Positions 1 through 7,528 of a DNA stretch of 52,048 nucleotides are shown one piece after another. The notes below the pieces were generated by a model, which saw nothing but the letters and a program-made list of their open reading frames with translations, searched no databases and was not told where the DNA came from. The stretch comes from an uncultured Octadecabacter sp. (GTDB lineage: Bacteria; Pseudomonadota; Alphaproteobacteria; Rhodobacterales; Rhodobacteraceae), in contig CALBVZ010000070.1 of NCBI GenBank assembly GCA_937969445.1, forward strand, positions 1 to 52,048, in the 5' to 3' direction. The first letter of the stretch is position 1; each line of letters begins with the position of its first letter. Made by a program: the position numbers and the translations under genes.

Positions 1-481
1 AATACGCTCCTGTAATATAGATCGCCACGAGGGTCGGTACTGTGTCAGGACGGCTGCGCAATCCGCCAAAGATAACCAGCAAGAGACCGAAGGTCGCAAA
101 GATTTCAGATGCCCATTGGTTCACCCCAGAACGCGCGGTGCCGGAGGCCTGAATAAGCGACAGATCAAACATGATATGACACAGCCAAACGCCCGCAATG
201 CCGCCGATGATCTGAACTGGGATGTAACTGGCAACAAGGCGCCAAGGGTGCTCGCCCTTTAGGGCAAAGGCCAGCGTTACGATTGGGTTGAAATGAGCGC
301 CAGAAATGGGGCCAAGGATCGTGATGATGAAATAAAGCGTGCAGCCCGTGGCGATGGCATTGGCCAAAAGCGCGAGGGCGATGTCTTCGGTAAGGGACTG
401 CGCCATGATGCCAGATCCAACGACTCCGATCAGGAGCAATGCAGTACCTAAGGCTTCGGCGGTGAGTTTGCGGATATCCAT
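1..481 (-). CDS. Aquaporin / MIP family channel, 3' end outside window
   Basis: The first 160 residues of a major-intrinsic-protein channel, read leftward and cut by the window edge. The first half-helix signature is visible as SGAHFNP at residues 60-66, with the usual NPA asparagine-proline followed by Ile instead of Ala. Hydrophobic segments surround it, matching an inner-membrane water or small-solute channel. The second NPA motif would lie beyond position 1, so water versus glycerol selectivity cannot be judged. The ATG at 479-481 is the only good start before the first membrane segment. The gene sits alone next to an accessory cassette, with no arsenic or glycerol genes visible in the window. 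Family membership is clear; the substrate is not. Confidence 0.85.
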   Translation of the reverse strand, partial: MDIRKLTAEALGTALLLIGVVGSGIMAQSLTEDIALALLANAIATGCTLYFIITILGPISGAHFNPIVTLAFALKGEHPWRLVASYIPVQIIGGIAGVWLCHIMFDLSLIQASGTARSGVNQWASEIFATFGLLLVIFGGLRSRPDTVPTLVAIYITGAY

Positions 482-609
482 GAGGGTTGGTTAGGCTGGT
501 TTTGTAACGGGATCAAGACAAGGGGGAATGTCGGGTGTGCGGGACGAAGCTGCCTTTCGCTGCGGTTGCGCCAATGTCGGCTTTGAAAGAAAAGCCTTTG
601 AGCAAAATT

Positions 610-1269
610 CTAAAGAGAACCAAAAATCTGCGAACCTAGAGAACGCGTTGTATTTGTCTGCTTGTCTGGCAAACCCATTTCGTCACGGATTGCGATCAAG
701 TGTTGGCGCGCTGGCTGCATTACTCCATCCACTAAGGTTGTGTAAGAACCGCTGGCATGTTTTCTGACCGTTACCTCGCCATGTGTGTATTCTTCGATCA
801 CTGCGCCCACATCAAAGCCTGTGGCAGTCATAGGCGAGGTTTCCTCGCCGGTCGGGTCGCCGAGCCGATCCCAAGCTTCTTCGAATTCGGGTAGCATGTA
901 GTTCTTGGCCTCAAGCCAGAAAGCACGGTTCTTGCCATTGTCTCGGCTGGCACGTTCCTTCACTTCGTCCAATGTCATGACATAGCAAACAGGTGTGTCT
1001 GATGCGGCTCCAACCGTGATAACCCACCAACGCGACCGCAGGCGCGCCAAACTTGTTCCAAGCGGAACAGCAGACTTTTTCGATAGACCCTTTGATTGAA
1101 TTGGATGCACGACGGTTTCGTCTGCGTTTACTGCGAACATATCTGCACCACGCGCATTACGGGTCGTCATAGACACCGCCCAGGCAAGTCGAGACAGCTT
1201 CGCAGCTACATGGTAAAGGGCACAATTACCTGTGATCTGGGCTGCGCTGCTCACGCCGATTTTGCCCAT
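610..1269 (-). CDS. PD-(D/E)XK nuclease-like hypothetical protein
   Basis: About 219 residues from ATG 1269. A GTG at 1254 overlaps the upstream stop as GTGA and is an equally good coupled start. The N-terminal half has the layout of a PD-(D/E)XK fold: helix, Asp43 in GAD, then Gln58-x-Lys60 in IQSK followed by GLSKK and VPLG. This resembles a widespread family of island-borne proteins with VQVKALSKR at the same place. Gln in place of the usual Glu is tolerated in several PD-(D/E)XK enzymes. Residues about 75-150 carry the Trp-rich segment typical of that family. The gene overlaps the preceding cassette gene by 19 bases, so the two probably act together. Nuclease activity and a defence or immunity role are inference. 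Confidence 0.7.
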   Translation of the reverse strand: MGKIGVSSAAQITGNCALYHVAAKLSRLAWAVSMTTRNARGADMFAVNADETVVHPIQSKGLSKKSAVPLGTSLARLRSRWWVITVGAASDTPVCYVMTLDEVKERASRDNGKNRAFWLEAKNYMLPEFEEAWDRLGDPTGEETSPMTATGFDVGAVIEEYTHGEVTVRKHASGSYTTLVDGVMQPARQHLIAIRDEMGLPDKQTNTTRSLGSQIFGSL

Positions 1270-1784
1270 TCAATGCAAGCCAACCGATGTTCTTCGTAGA
1301 TCGCTCTTGGTTCACCACTGTGCTCAATCCCCGCCGCATCTAATCCCTTTAGGAAACCGATGGTAACGGCATCGTTTGTCTTGCCACCCACATTTCCAAG
1401 CATGGCAGTTAGCTGCGGTATGCCATGGGATCTGCAATAGATGCACATCCGATCAAGCTTCAACGCGCCCGTTGCCCAGTTGCCCCACTTCTGAGTTTCC
1501 GGATCAAAAACACCGGAGGCAATCGCAATCTGTTTGAAGTCAGTGGGCGTTTCGGTTTTTGCGGCCTCTATCAGGTGTTCAATAGCGAGCTTCAGGTTGA
1601 AGCCCTTCACGGTCCGAGTCGACAACTCAGCCATAGCATCAACACACGTTGGAGAGTCCATTTTTCCGGCATCGCGATGGCGGGAAATAATCGTTTCGAG
1701 CTGTTCGGGTGACCGGGATTTTAGATATTCAGGTGTCATGGGCTCCGGATATAAGATATCAAAGTATGCTTGGAAAGCTGCCAT
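1251..1784 (-). CDS. Conserved hypothetical partner of the nuclease-like protein
   Basis: A 177-residue soluble protein with no signal peptide or membrane segment. The likely start is ATG 1784. ATG 1739, preceded by GGAG, would give a 162-residue version beginning MTPEYL. Around residues 100-130 it has a W-G-N-W...L-D-R..Y-C.S-H-G-I-P-Q-L-T-A pattern. This resembles the segment 'YC-x-x-x-G-L-P-P-L-T-x-L-V-V' of uncharacterised proteins found near restriction or mobile genes. No catalytic motif is evident. It is the first gene of a two-gene unit with the nuclease-like protein, transcribed leftward and bounded on its right by a terminator. The biochemical role is unknown; an antitoxin, specificity or effector partner are all possible. 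Confidence 0.6.
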   Translation of the reverse strand: MAAFQAYFDILYPEPMTPEYLKSRSPEQLETIISRHRDAGKMDSPTCVDAMAELSTRTVKGFNLKLAIEHLIEAAKTETPTDFKQIAIASGVFDPETQKWGNWATGALKLDRMCIYCRSHGIPQLTAMLGNVGGKTNDAVTIGFLKGLDAAGIEHSGEPRAIYEEHRLACIEWAKSA

Positions 1785-1850
1785 TCATGCCAGCCGCAGC
1801 ATTCGTAACTTTGGGCTCGAACCAGACATTCGCTGCAACGCAACAAAAAA

Positions 1851-1874
1851 GGGCGCTCCGAAGAGCGCCCTTTT
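1851..1874 (-). terminator. Intrinsic terminator after the YejA-like gene
   Basis: Perfect 8-bp stem GGGCGCTC/GAGCGCCC with a 4-base loop. It is flanked by six A on the left (six U in the leftward transcript) and TTTT on the right, so it can work in both directions. It lies immediately beyond the stop codon at 1877-1879 of the leftward substrate-binding protein gene. Confidence 0.85.
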
Positions 1875-1876
1875 GT

Positions 1877-3709
1877 TTAGTCTTCCGAGTACCACCATAC
1901 GTCTGGCTGCCAGCCGGGCCAGTCGCCGAAGATCGGCATGGTTTCCGGGTAGTGCAGGTTCTTGTCGTGGGCGATGCGGCTGATGTTCCACTGATAGATC
2001 GGGATCACGTAGCGCCCTGACGTCAGCAGGCGGTCGAGGCCTTGGGTCGCCGCCAAGAAGTCGTCTTGGCTTGGGGACGTCAGTAAGTGATCGATCATGG
2101 CGTCAATCGCTTCGGACTTTACGCCCATCAAGTTGCGCCCACCTTCAACGTCTGCAGCTTCAATGCCCCAGTAGAGGTATTGCTCATTGCCCGGGGACAA
2201 GGAAAGGCCGCGGCGGTAGTAGGTCATGCCGAAGTCATAGACATCCGTGCGTTCAGAATACTGCGCGTTGTCGACCACGGTGATCGTCGGCGTGATGCCA
2301 AGGCGACCGAGGCTTTCGACATACATGTCCACCATTGACTGGTTCTCGGATGAGCCGGATTTGAGCAGGATTTCAAAGGTGAACGCTTCACCGCTCGCGT
2401 TTGCCATAACGCCGTCCTGAACAGTGTAACCGGCGTCTTCCATCAGGGCTAAGGCCGCGCCGATGTTGGCACGGTTGCGTTCTGATCCGTCAGAAACGGG
2501 CAGGGCGTAGCCTGTGATGGCATCAGACGGGATGCTGTCGGCGAAGGGTTCAAGGAATTCCAACACGCGGCCCGTGGCGGGACCTTCCTGCATCGCCAAG
2601 GGCGAATTTGAGAAATAGGACGTGATGCGCGGCTGCGCGCCACCTGTCATTGTGTCGTTGATGAATTCAAAGTTGAACGCGTGGATCATCGCATCGCGTA
2701 CACGGATATCTTCAAACTGCGGCAATCGGGTGTTCATGACGAAGCCTGTGATCCCAGATGGGCGCGAGTGCGGCAGGATGGAACGCACGAAATCGCCCGA
2801 CTGCATCAACGCGAAGTCATACTGGCTGTCCCACTTGGCGACATTGAATTCACGGTTGGTGTTCACCTCACCCACCTTGAAGGCCTCAAAGGCGGCGGTT
2901 TCATCGCCAAAGAACTCCATACGGATGGTGTCGAGGTTATACAGCCCGTTTACGAACGGCACGACGTCGGCACCCCAATAGTCGGGGTTGCGGGTCATCT
3001 CGATGTGACGGCCAGCTTCAAAGTCTGTGATGATATAGGGCGAGGACGTGACAGGGATCACATCAAGGCCGGATTCAGCGAAATCCAAGCCTTCCCATTG
3101 GGATTTTTGCAAGATCGGACGCAAACCCGCCAGAAGCGCCAATTCGCGGTCTTCTTCGTTGAAATTGAAGCGCACGCCGCGCTCGCCGACGGTTTCGATG
3201 CTGTCCACCTTGTTAAAGAAGCCGTGGTAGCGCGGATGGCCGATCGTGCCGAGGGTTTCATACGACCAGATCACGTCCTCAACGGTAACTGGGCTGCCAT
3301 CAGAGAATCGGGCCTCTGGGCGGAGGGTAAATTCGACCCATGAACGGTCTTCTGCGGTCTCAACCGATTCGGCGAGAAGGCCATAAAGCGAGAAAGGCTC
3401 GTCCAAAGAACGCCCCATCAGGCTTTCACCCATCAAGAAACGCATCTGCCAATGAACCGAGCCTTTGACGATGAACGGGTTCAGGCTGTCAAAGGATCCG
3501 ACGTTGGCCGTGACGATAGATCCGCCCGATGGCGCATCAGGGTTGGCATAAGGTAAATGCGCAAAATCTAGGGGTAGGGCGGGGTCGCCATACATAGCTA
3601 TGCCATGTGTTGCCTCGGCATTGGCAAATGTCGCAAGCGCAGTGGTCGCCATTGCAAGCGCCGTAGAACGCAGTGTCGCGCCCAGCCTTGTGTATATTCC
3701 TGTAGTCAT
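1877..3709 (-). CDS. ABC transporter substrate-binding protein, family 5 (YejA/oligopeptide type)
   Basis: A 610-residue periplasmic binding protein of the SBP_bac_5 family. The N-terminus has a signal peptide with a long hydrophobic stretch ending near ATFANA (residues about 26-31). The mature part begins with the YejA-like features HGIAMYG, LPYANPDAP-GG and GSFDSLNPF, followed by the family-5 region LRPEARFSDGSPV. YejA-type proteins bind peptides, including microcin C-like ones, and feed a YejBEF importer. No permease or ATPase gene is adjacent, so here the binding protein is an orphan. Its nearest relatives in Rhodobacterales are usually annotated as extracellular solute-binding protein. 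A strong terminator follows. Family assignment is firm; the exact ligand is inferred. Confidence 0.88.
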   Translation of the reverse strand: MTTGIYTRLGATLRSTALAMATTALATFANAEATHGIAMYGDPALPLDFAHLPYANPDAPSGGSIVTANVGSFDSLNPFIVKGSVHWQMRFLMGESLMGRSLDEPFSLYGLLAESVETAEDRSWVEFTLRPEARFSDGSPVTVEDVIWSYETLGTIGHPRYHGFFNKVDSIETVGERGVRFNFNEEDRELALLAGLRPILQKSQWEGLDFAESGLDVIPVTSSPYIITDFEAGRHIEMTRNPDYWGADVVPFVNGLYNLDTIRMEFFGDETAAFEAFKVGEVNTNREFNVAKWDSQYDFALMQSGDFVRSILPHSRPSGITGFVMNTRLPQFEDIRVRDAMIHAFNFEFINDTMTGGAQPRITSYFSNSPLAMQEGPATGRVLEFLEPFADSIPSDAITGYALPVSDGSERNRANIGAALALMEDAGYTVQDGVMANASGEAFTFEILLKSGSSENQSMVDMYVESLGRLGITPTITVVDNAQYSERTDVYDFGMTYYRRGLSLSPGNEQYLYWGIEAADVEGGRNLMGVKSEAIDAMIDHLLTSPSQDDFLAATQGLDRLLTSGRYVIPIYQWNISRIAHDKNLHYPETMPIFGDWPGWQPDVWWYSED

Positions 3710-3789
3710 TTTGGTCCCGCTTCCCGTTTCAATGAATCTGTTCTTGGGGCCACGTTAGAGGTGGAAACAAACCTTTTCAAACTTTTAGC

Positions 3790-3818
3790 TTGGATGCGGG
3801 CGGCCAAACGCTTATACA
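3790..3818 (+). promoter_or_regulatory. Sigma-70-type promoter for the candidate small RNA
   Basis: TTGGAT at 3790-3795 and TATACA at 3813-3818 with an exact 17-base spacer. The predicted start, about 3824-3826, coincides with the beginning of a hairpin-terminator unit that holds no reading frame. Only the match and geometry were seen. Confidence 0.5.
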
Positions 3819-3824
3819 AAGGTC

Positions 3825-3898
3825 ACTGCTCGATAGGTTTCTTGCCTGTATGAAACCTGCCTCAATAACTTAACCCCAGCTTCGGCTGGGGTTTTTTT
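3825..3898 (+). ncRNA. Candidate small RNA, about 74 nt, unknown family
   Basis: The 335-base gap between the YejA-like gene and the 205-residue gene contains a compact transcription unit on the plus strand. A promoter ends at 3818. A hairpin AGGTTTC (3835-3841)/GAAACCT (3852-3858) follows, then an unpaired stretch around 3859-3871, then a terminator with a C(UUCG)G tetraloop and seven T. There is no ribosome binding site or plausible small protein. The UUCG loop and the T run are on the plus strand, which fixes the orientation. Beyond the terminator lies another hairpin (3901-3917). A 9-base arm, CGAGCAGTG at 3917-3925, is complementary to 3824-3832 at the RNA 5' end, so a readthrough form could close into a larger fold. 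I do not recognise the family. Confidence 0.5.
3872..3898 (+). terminator. Intrinsic terminator with UUCG tetraloop
   Basis: A 9-bp stem AACCCCAGC (3872-3880)/GCTGGGGTT (3885-3893) closed by TTCG, running into seven T at 3892-3898. No plus-strand protein gene precedes it, which points to the small RNA just upstream. Confidence 0.85.
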
Positions 3899-4044
3899 CT
3901 GCCCATTTTTTATGGGCGAGCAGTGATTTATGGTTTTGATTTTGGGTCGTAAAAATTGACCGCAGGAATCACCAGAATCGGGCGTTAAGAATACTTAACG
4001 CGGCAGGGTGAAGAATGCTGATTATCGTGAAAGATGCGGGTGGC

Positions 4045-4662
4045 TTAAAGTGTGCCGACCCGAAGTTCGTTTTCCAGCGCTTCAATGTCGAGATCATTGA
4101 AACTGGATGTGGCGGCGTTTTCAAATGTCGCGTTTAAGGAAACGACAACGTCGTTCTTGCGGTTTTTCTGTTTTGGCTTAGCGCGTTGTTTCGGACGCTC
4201 CTTTCGGGAAGGAGCCGCGAAAATTCCGCTCAGTTCGTTTGCGCTAAAGAATTCACCTGTGGTGAGGTAAAGTGCTTTTTCACCTGAAACCAGTTCATCC
4301 ATTTGCTTGGCGTCCAGTTCAACGTTCAGATCAAGCGGGGCATCTTCGGTTTGATCAGTTGTCGCAAGAACGTCCGTTGCATCATACCAAGGCGTATTCG
4401 CATCAGCATATGCGGCGTTAAGGTCCGCAACGGTGCTGTGTATGTCAGGGTAGGTGGCATGGGTCGTTAGAACCGCAGCTGCAGATCGGGTCTGAACATC
4501 AATGCGGTCAACCGTGCCACCGTTTGGCAGGCCTGTTTCGGCATCATAAGCTAGATTTGCCCCATAAACGACCGCGCCCTGAAAAACAGGCGCGTTGTCG
4601 ACATCCGCAAATGTGCCGAACAAAAAGCGCGTCTCGCCTGCATTTGAGATAATCGGGGTCAT
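4045..4662 (-). CDS. Hypothetical protein, 205 residues
   Basis: Not recognised. It has no signal peptide, membrane segment or known catalytic motif. The first 130 residues are acidic and rich in Ala, Asp and Thr, with repeated YGANLAYDAETG-like and TVDRIDVQTRS-like stretches that look beta-rich. Residues about 150-168 form a short basic linker (RKERPKQRAKPKQKNRK). An Asp/Glu/Asn-rich C-terminal tail follows. This acid-base-acid arrangement suggests a two-part protein with a flexible joint. Codon use resembles its neighbours and the frame is open throughout. It stands alone between the small RNA region and the divergent bdhA gene. A secreted RTX-associated or structural role is possible, but nothing in the sequence shows it. 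Confidence 0.6.
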   Translation of the reverse strand: MTPIISNAGETRFLFGTFADVDNAPVFQGAVVYGANLAYDAETGLPNGGTVDRIDVQTRSAAAVLTTHATYPDIHSTVADLNAAYADANTPWYDATDVLATTDQTEDAPLDLNVELDAKQMDELVSGEKALYLTTGEFFSANELSGIFAAPSRKERPKQRAKPKQKNRKNDVVVSLNATFENAATSSFNDLDIEALENELRVGTL

Positions 4663-4786
4663 TCTACGTCCAAATTCGAAACAGTTGTCTGGTTCGCGAG
4701 AGTTTTACGCGTGAAACGTGGACAAAACGGGGCAAGGTTAAGGCGATTTTGGTGAATTCAATGCGGCATAGAGGGCCCTCGCGCAT

Positions 4787-4808
4787 TGTGCAGATGCAGC
4801 ATATACTG
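4787..4808 (+). promoter_or_regulatory. TGC-rich possible PhaR-type operator before bdhA
   Basis: Short TGCA repeats and the palindrome ATGCAGCAT precede TATACT at 4802-4807, about 30 bases before the bdhA start. PhaR repressors of Paracoccus and Rhodobacter bind TGC-rich DNA. There is no clear -35 box, so this is only suggestive. Confidence 0.25.
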
Positions 4809-4835
4809 CGTCAAACGCAACGCAGGAGCAAAACC

Positions 4836-5621
4836 ATGTCAGCCAACGGACCTCTTTCAGGAAAAACCGCCGTCATTACCGGATCAAATTCAGGCATCGG
4901 CCTTGGCGTTGCGCGTGAGATGGCCAAAGCGGGCGCGGATGTTGTTTTAAACTCTTTTTCCGACCGTGAGGAAGATCACGCATTAGCAACTGAAATCGCT
5001 AAAGAATTCGGCGTGAAAGCAACCTATATTGCCGCTGACATGTCCAAGGCGGACGATTGCCGTCGCCTCATCACGGATGCTGGCGCTTGCGATATCTTGA
5101 TCAACAACGCGGGCATCCAGCACGTCGCCCCGATCGATGAATTCCCGACGGCTAAGTGGGACGCGATCATTGCGATCAACATGAGCTCTGCTTTCCACAC
5201 CACGGCGGCGGCCTTACCGATGATGCGGGCAGCTGGGTGGGGGCGGGTGATTAACATCGCCTCAGCCCACGGTTTGACAGCGTCGCCCTATAAATCCGCC
5301 TATGTCGCGGCCAAGCACGGCGTCGTTGGGATGACCAAAACCGTTGCTTTGGAAACCGCGCAAGAACCGATCACCTGTAATGCGATTTGCCCAGGCTACG
5401 TGCTGACACCGTTGGTCGAAGCACAAATTCCCGACACGATGAAAGAATATGACATGAGCCGCGAAGACGTGATCAAGAACGTCATGCTTAAACGTCAGCC
5501 GTCTAAAGAATTCGCAACAGTTGAGCAGCTTGGCGGCACGGCTGTGTTCCTTGCGTCCGATGCAGCAGCCCAGATCACAGGGACAACCATTAGCGTTGAT
5601 GGCGGATGGACCGCACTGTGA
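4836..5621 (+). CDS. bdhA: 3-hydroxybutyrate dehydrogenase
   Basis: A 261-residue short-chain dehydrogenase that oxidises D-3-hydroxybutyrate to acetoacetate with NAD+ in the cytosol, the last step of polyhydroxybutyrate use. Classical SDR marks are present: TGSNSGIG at 15-22, NNAG at 90-93, Ser143, and Tyr156-x3-Lys160. The C-terminal half has the D-3-hydroxybutyrate dehydrogenase pattern (ICPGYVLTPLVEAQIPD and VMLKRQPSKEFATVEQ). The ATG at 4836 is chosen over the in-frame ATG at 4749 because AGGAG lies just upstream and the dehydrogenase family begins there. The gene overlaps the lipase gene that follows, a pairing consistent with a storage-polymer degradation unit. TGC-rich sequence at 4787-4808 may be a PhaR-type operator. 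Confidence 0.93.
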   Translation: MSANGPLSGKTAVITGSNSGIGLGVAREMAKAGADVVLNSFSDREEDHALATEIAKEFGVKATYIAADMSKADDCRRLITDAGACDILINNAGIQHVAPIDEFPTAKWDAIIAINMSSAFHTTAAALPMMRAAGWGRVINIASAHGLTASPYKSAYVAAKHGVVGMTKTVALETAQEPITCNAICPGYVLTPLVEAQIPDTMKEYDMSREDVIKNVMLKRQPSKEFATVEQLGGTAVFLASDAAAQITGTTISVDGGWTAL

Positions 5622-6646
5622 AAAAGGGTGTGAAACGCATCAACCTCGCGCTTCAGGGCGGCGGCGCGCATGGCGCGTTCACATGGGGCGTTCTTGATCG
5701 CGTCCTTGAGGATGATCGCATTGAAATCGCTGCGATTTCTGGCACGTCTGCAGGGGCGATGAATGGCGCTGCTCTTAAGGCAGGTATGCTGAATGGCGGG
5801 CGTGAAGGTGCGCGTGAAAACCTGAATTGGTTCTGGGAGCAAGTCGGTGCCGTAAAGGACGACACCGTATCCCAATGGATGGACACGATGTCGCCTGCGA
5901 CAAGTATTTTATCCGCTGCGATGGCTTATTCGCCGGCCTATGCTGCTTTGGACATGACCTCGCGCATGATGTCGCCGTACGGCGCTGGTCCGTTTTACAG
6001 CAATGCGCTGAAACCCATTGTAGACCAGATGCAGTACGATGCGGTCTGCGCTGAGAGTGGCCCCGAGCTTCACATCTGTGCGACCAACGTGCGCACAGGA
6101 AAGATCAAGGTTTTCACGGGCGCGGAAATTTCAAGCGAAGCCTTGATGGCGTCTGCTTGTTTGCCAACGATGTATAAGGCGGTTGAGATCGACGGCGAGG
6201 CCTATTGGGACGGTGGTTACACGGGCAATCCCGCGCTGTTTCCGTTGTTTGAGGCCGGATTGCCGGAAGACATCATGGTTATCAACATTAACCCGTTGCA
6301 CCGCGATGAAGTGCCGACCGACAGCCAAGCGATCCAGAACCGGATCAACGAGATCAGCTTTAACAGTTCATTGTTTCGCGAACTTCGGGCGATCAATTTC
6401 GTGAAGCGTTTGTTGGCGAAGGGCACAATGCCACCAGGGGCGATGAAGAACATTCTGGTGCATATGGTGTCTGACGACGTTCTTATGAACGAGCTGAGCG
6501 TCGCAACAAAGTCAGTGCCAAACCCTGTTGTTCTTGCACGTCTCAAAACCGCCGGACGCGGCGCTGCGGATACGTTTCTGAATAATCATTACGATGATTT
6601 GGGCACGCGTGACACGGTGGACCTTCAGGCGATGTTTTCTGAATAA
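5606..6646 (+). CDS. Patatin-like phospholipase / esterase
   Basis: A 346-residue patatin-fold serine hydrolase with a Ser-Asp dyad. The oxyanion loop GGGAHGAF is at residues 18-25, the nucleophile Ser48 lies in GTSAG, and the catalytic Asp202 lies in DGGYTGNP. There is no signal peptide, so it should act in the cytosol or at the inner membrane face on lipid or polyester substrates. The ATG at 5606 overlaps bdhA by 16 bases. A GTG at 5618 forming GTGA with the bdhA stop is an alternative start. The tight coupling with 3-hydroxybutyrate dehydrogenase suggests a role around storage granules or membrane lipid turnover; that is inference. Confidence 0.88.
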   Translation: MDRTVKKGVKRINLALQGGGAHGAFTWGVLDRVLEDDRIEIAAISGTSAGAMNGAALKAGMLNGGREGARENLNWFWEQVGAVKDDTVSQWMDTMSPATSILSAAMAYSPAYAALDMTSRMMSPYGAGPFYSNALKPIVDQMQYDAVCAESGPELHICATNVRTGKIKVFTGAEISSEALMASACLPTMYKAVEIDGEAYWDGGYTGNPALFPLFEAGLPEDIMVININPLHRDEVPTDSQAIQNRINEISFNSSLFRELRAINFVKRLLAKGTMPPGAMKNILVHMVSDDVLMNELSVATKSVPNPVVLARLKTAGRGAADTFLNNHYDDLGTRDTVDLQAMFSE

Positions 6647-6655
6647 AAAGGTGGT

Positions 6656-7429
6656 TTACTCAGCTACGTCAGTGTCAGATTTGTGCGTGTGGGCGATTTT
6701 TTCGGCAAGGCCGGTGTAGGATTCAGACAGTTCGCCTTCTTTTTCACCTGGGTACACAAGACCGGCCGAGATCACCAACTTGGCCGCGTCTTCCACGCTC
6801 ATATCCAGTTCGAGGATGTCGCGGGTTGGGAAGAACAGCAAAAAGCCTGATGTCGGGTTCGGCGTTGTTGGCAAGAACACAGATGTCATCGGCCCAGTAT
6901 CAGCACGGTCCAGAATTTCACCTTTGGTCGAGGTCGAGATAAAGCCGATCGCCCAGATGCCTTTGCGCGGGTATTCAATGAGGCAGGCCTTATCAAAACT
7001 GGTTTCTGTCTGTGCGAAAACCGTTTCAGCGATCTGTTTGACGCCGTTGTAGATGGACCGCACGACAGGCATGCGCGCCACAAGACCTTCGCCCCAGCGC
7101 AGGAAACTGCGTCCAAGCAGGCCTTTGCCCATCCAACCCACAAGCATCGTAAACAGCAGGAAGACTACGACACCGATACCGCGCACGTTAACCGTAATCC
7201 AGTTGTCATCGGCCACACTGCGGCCCAACGCCCAGTTCAGCAATTCTTCCGGCTGATACGCGTTGGGTACGAACGGCCACACGAAACTGTCGACCCAGCC
7301 CACAACGGTCCAGATCAGCCAAAGCGTCAGGCCAATTGGCGCGATGACCACAAGGCCGGCGAGGAAATTGGTCCGCATGCCACCGATAAGCGAACGGCGC
7401 GGTGTGGTCGGGTCTTTGATGGTTTTCAC
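6656..7429 (-). CDS. DUF502 family membrane protein
   Basis: A 257-residue inner-membrane protein. Two transmembrane segments lie near residues 22-50 and 85-108. A conserved cytoplasmic or periplasmic domain follows, with the DUF502 hallmarks RMPVVRSIYNGVKQ and PTTPNPTSGFLLFFP. The function of the family is not established. The gene converges with the patatin gene, with only nine bases between the two stop codons and no hairpin there. It follows psuG on the same strand after about 100 bases, which contain a small hairpin (GCACC/GGTGC near 7452-7466) but no T run. The start is the ATG ending at 7429. Confidence 0.85.
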   Translation of the reverse strand: MKTIKDPTTPRRSLIGGMRTNFLAGLVVIAPIGLTLWLIWTVVGWVDSFVWPFVPNAYQPEELLNWALGRSVADDNWITVNVRGIGVVVFLLFTMLVGWMGKGLLGRSFLRWGEGLVARMPVVRSIYNGVKQIAETVFAQTETSFDKACLIEYPRKGIWAIGFISTSTKGEILDRADTGPMTSVFLPTTPNPTSGFLLFFPTRDILELDMSVEDAAKLVISAGLVYPGEKEGELSESYTGLAEKIAHTHKSDTDVAE

Positions 7430-7528
7430 TTAAGCGCAGCCTTGGATACATGCACCACGAAGGTGCGGACAGATGTTATGTAGGGGATGGTGGGCGCTTC
7501 CACAATGATTGGCGAGATAACTGCGCCT

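Noticed and set aside
528-767. Plus-strand 79-residue frame near the left cassette edge
   Set aside because: It runs into the nuclease-like gene on the other strand, has no ribosome site, and its start lies in the repeat-like sequence.
7452-7466. GCACC/GGTGC hairpin between psuG and the DUF502 gene
   Set aside because: Five base pairs and no T run; too weak to call a terminator.
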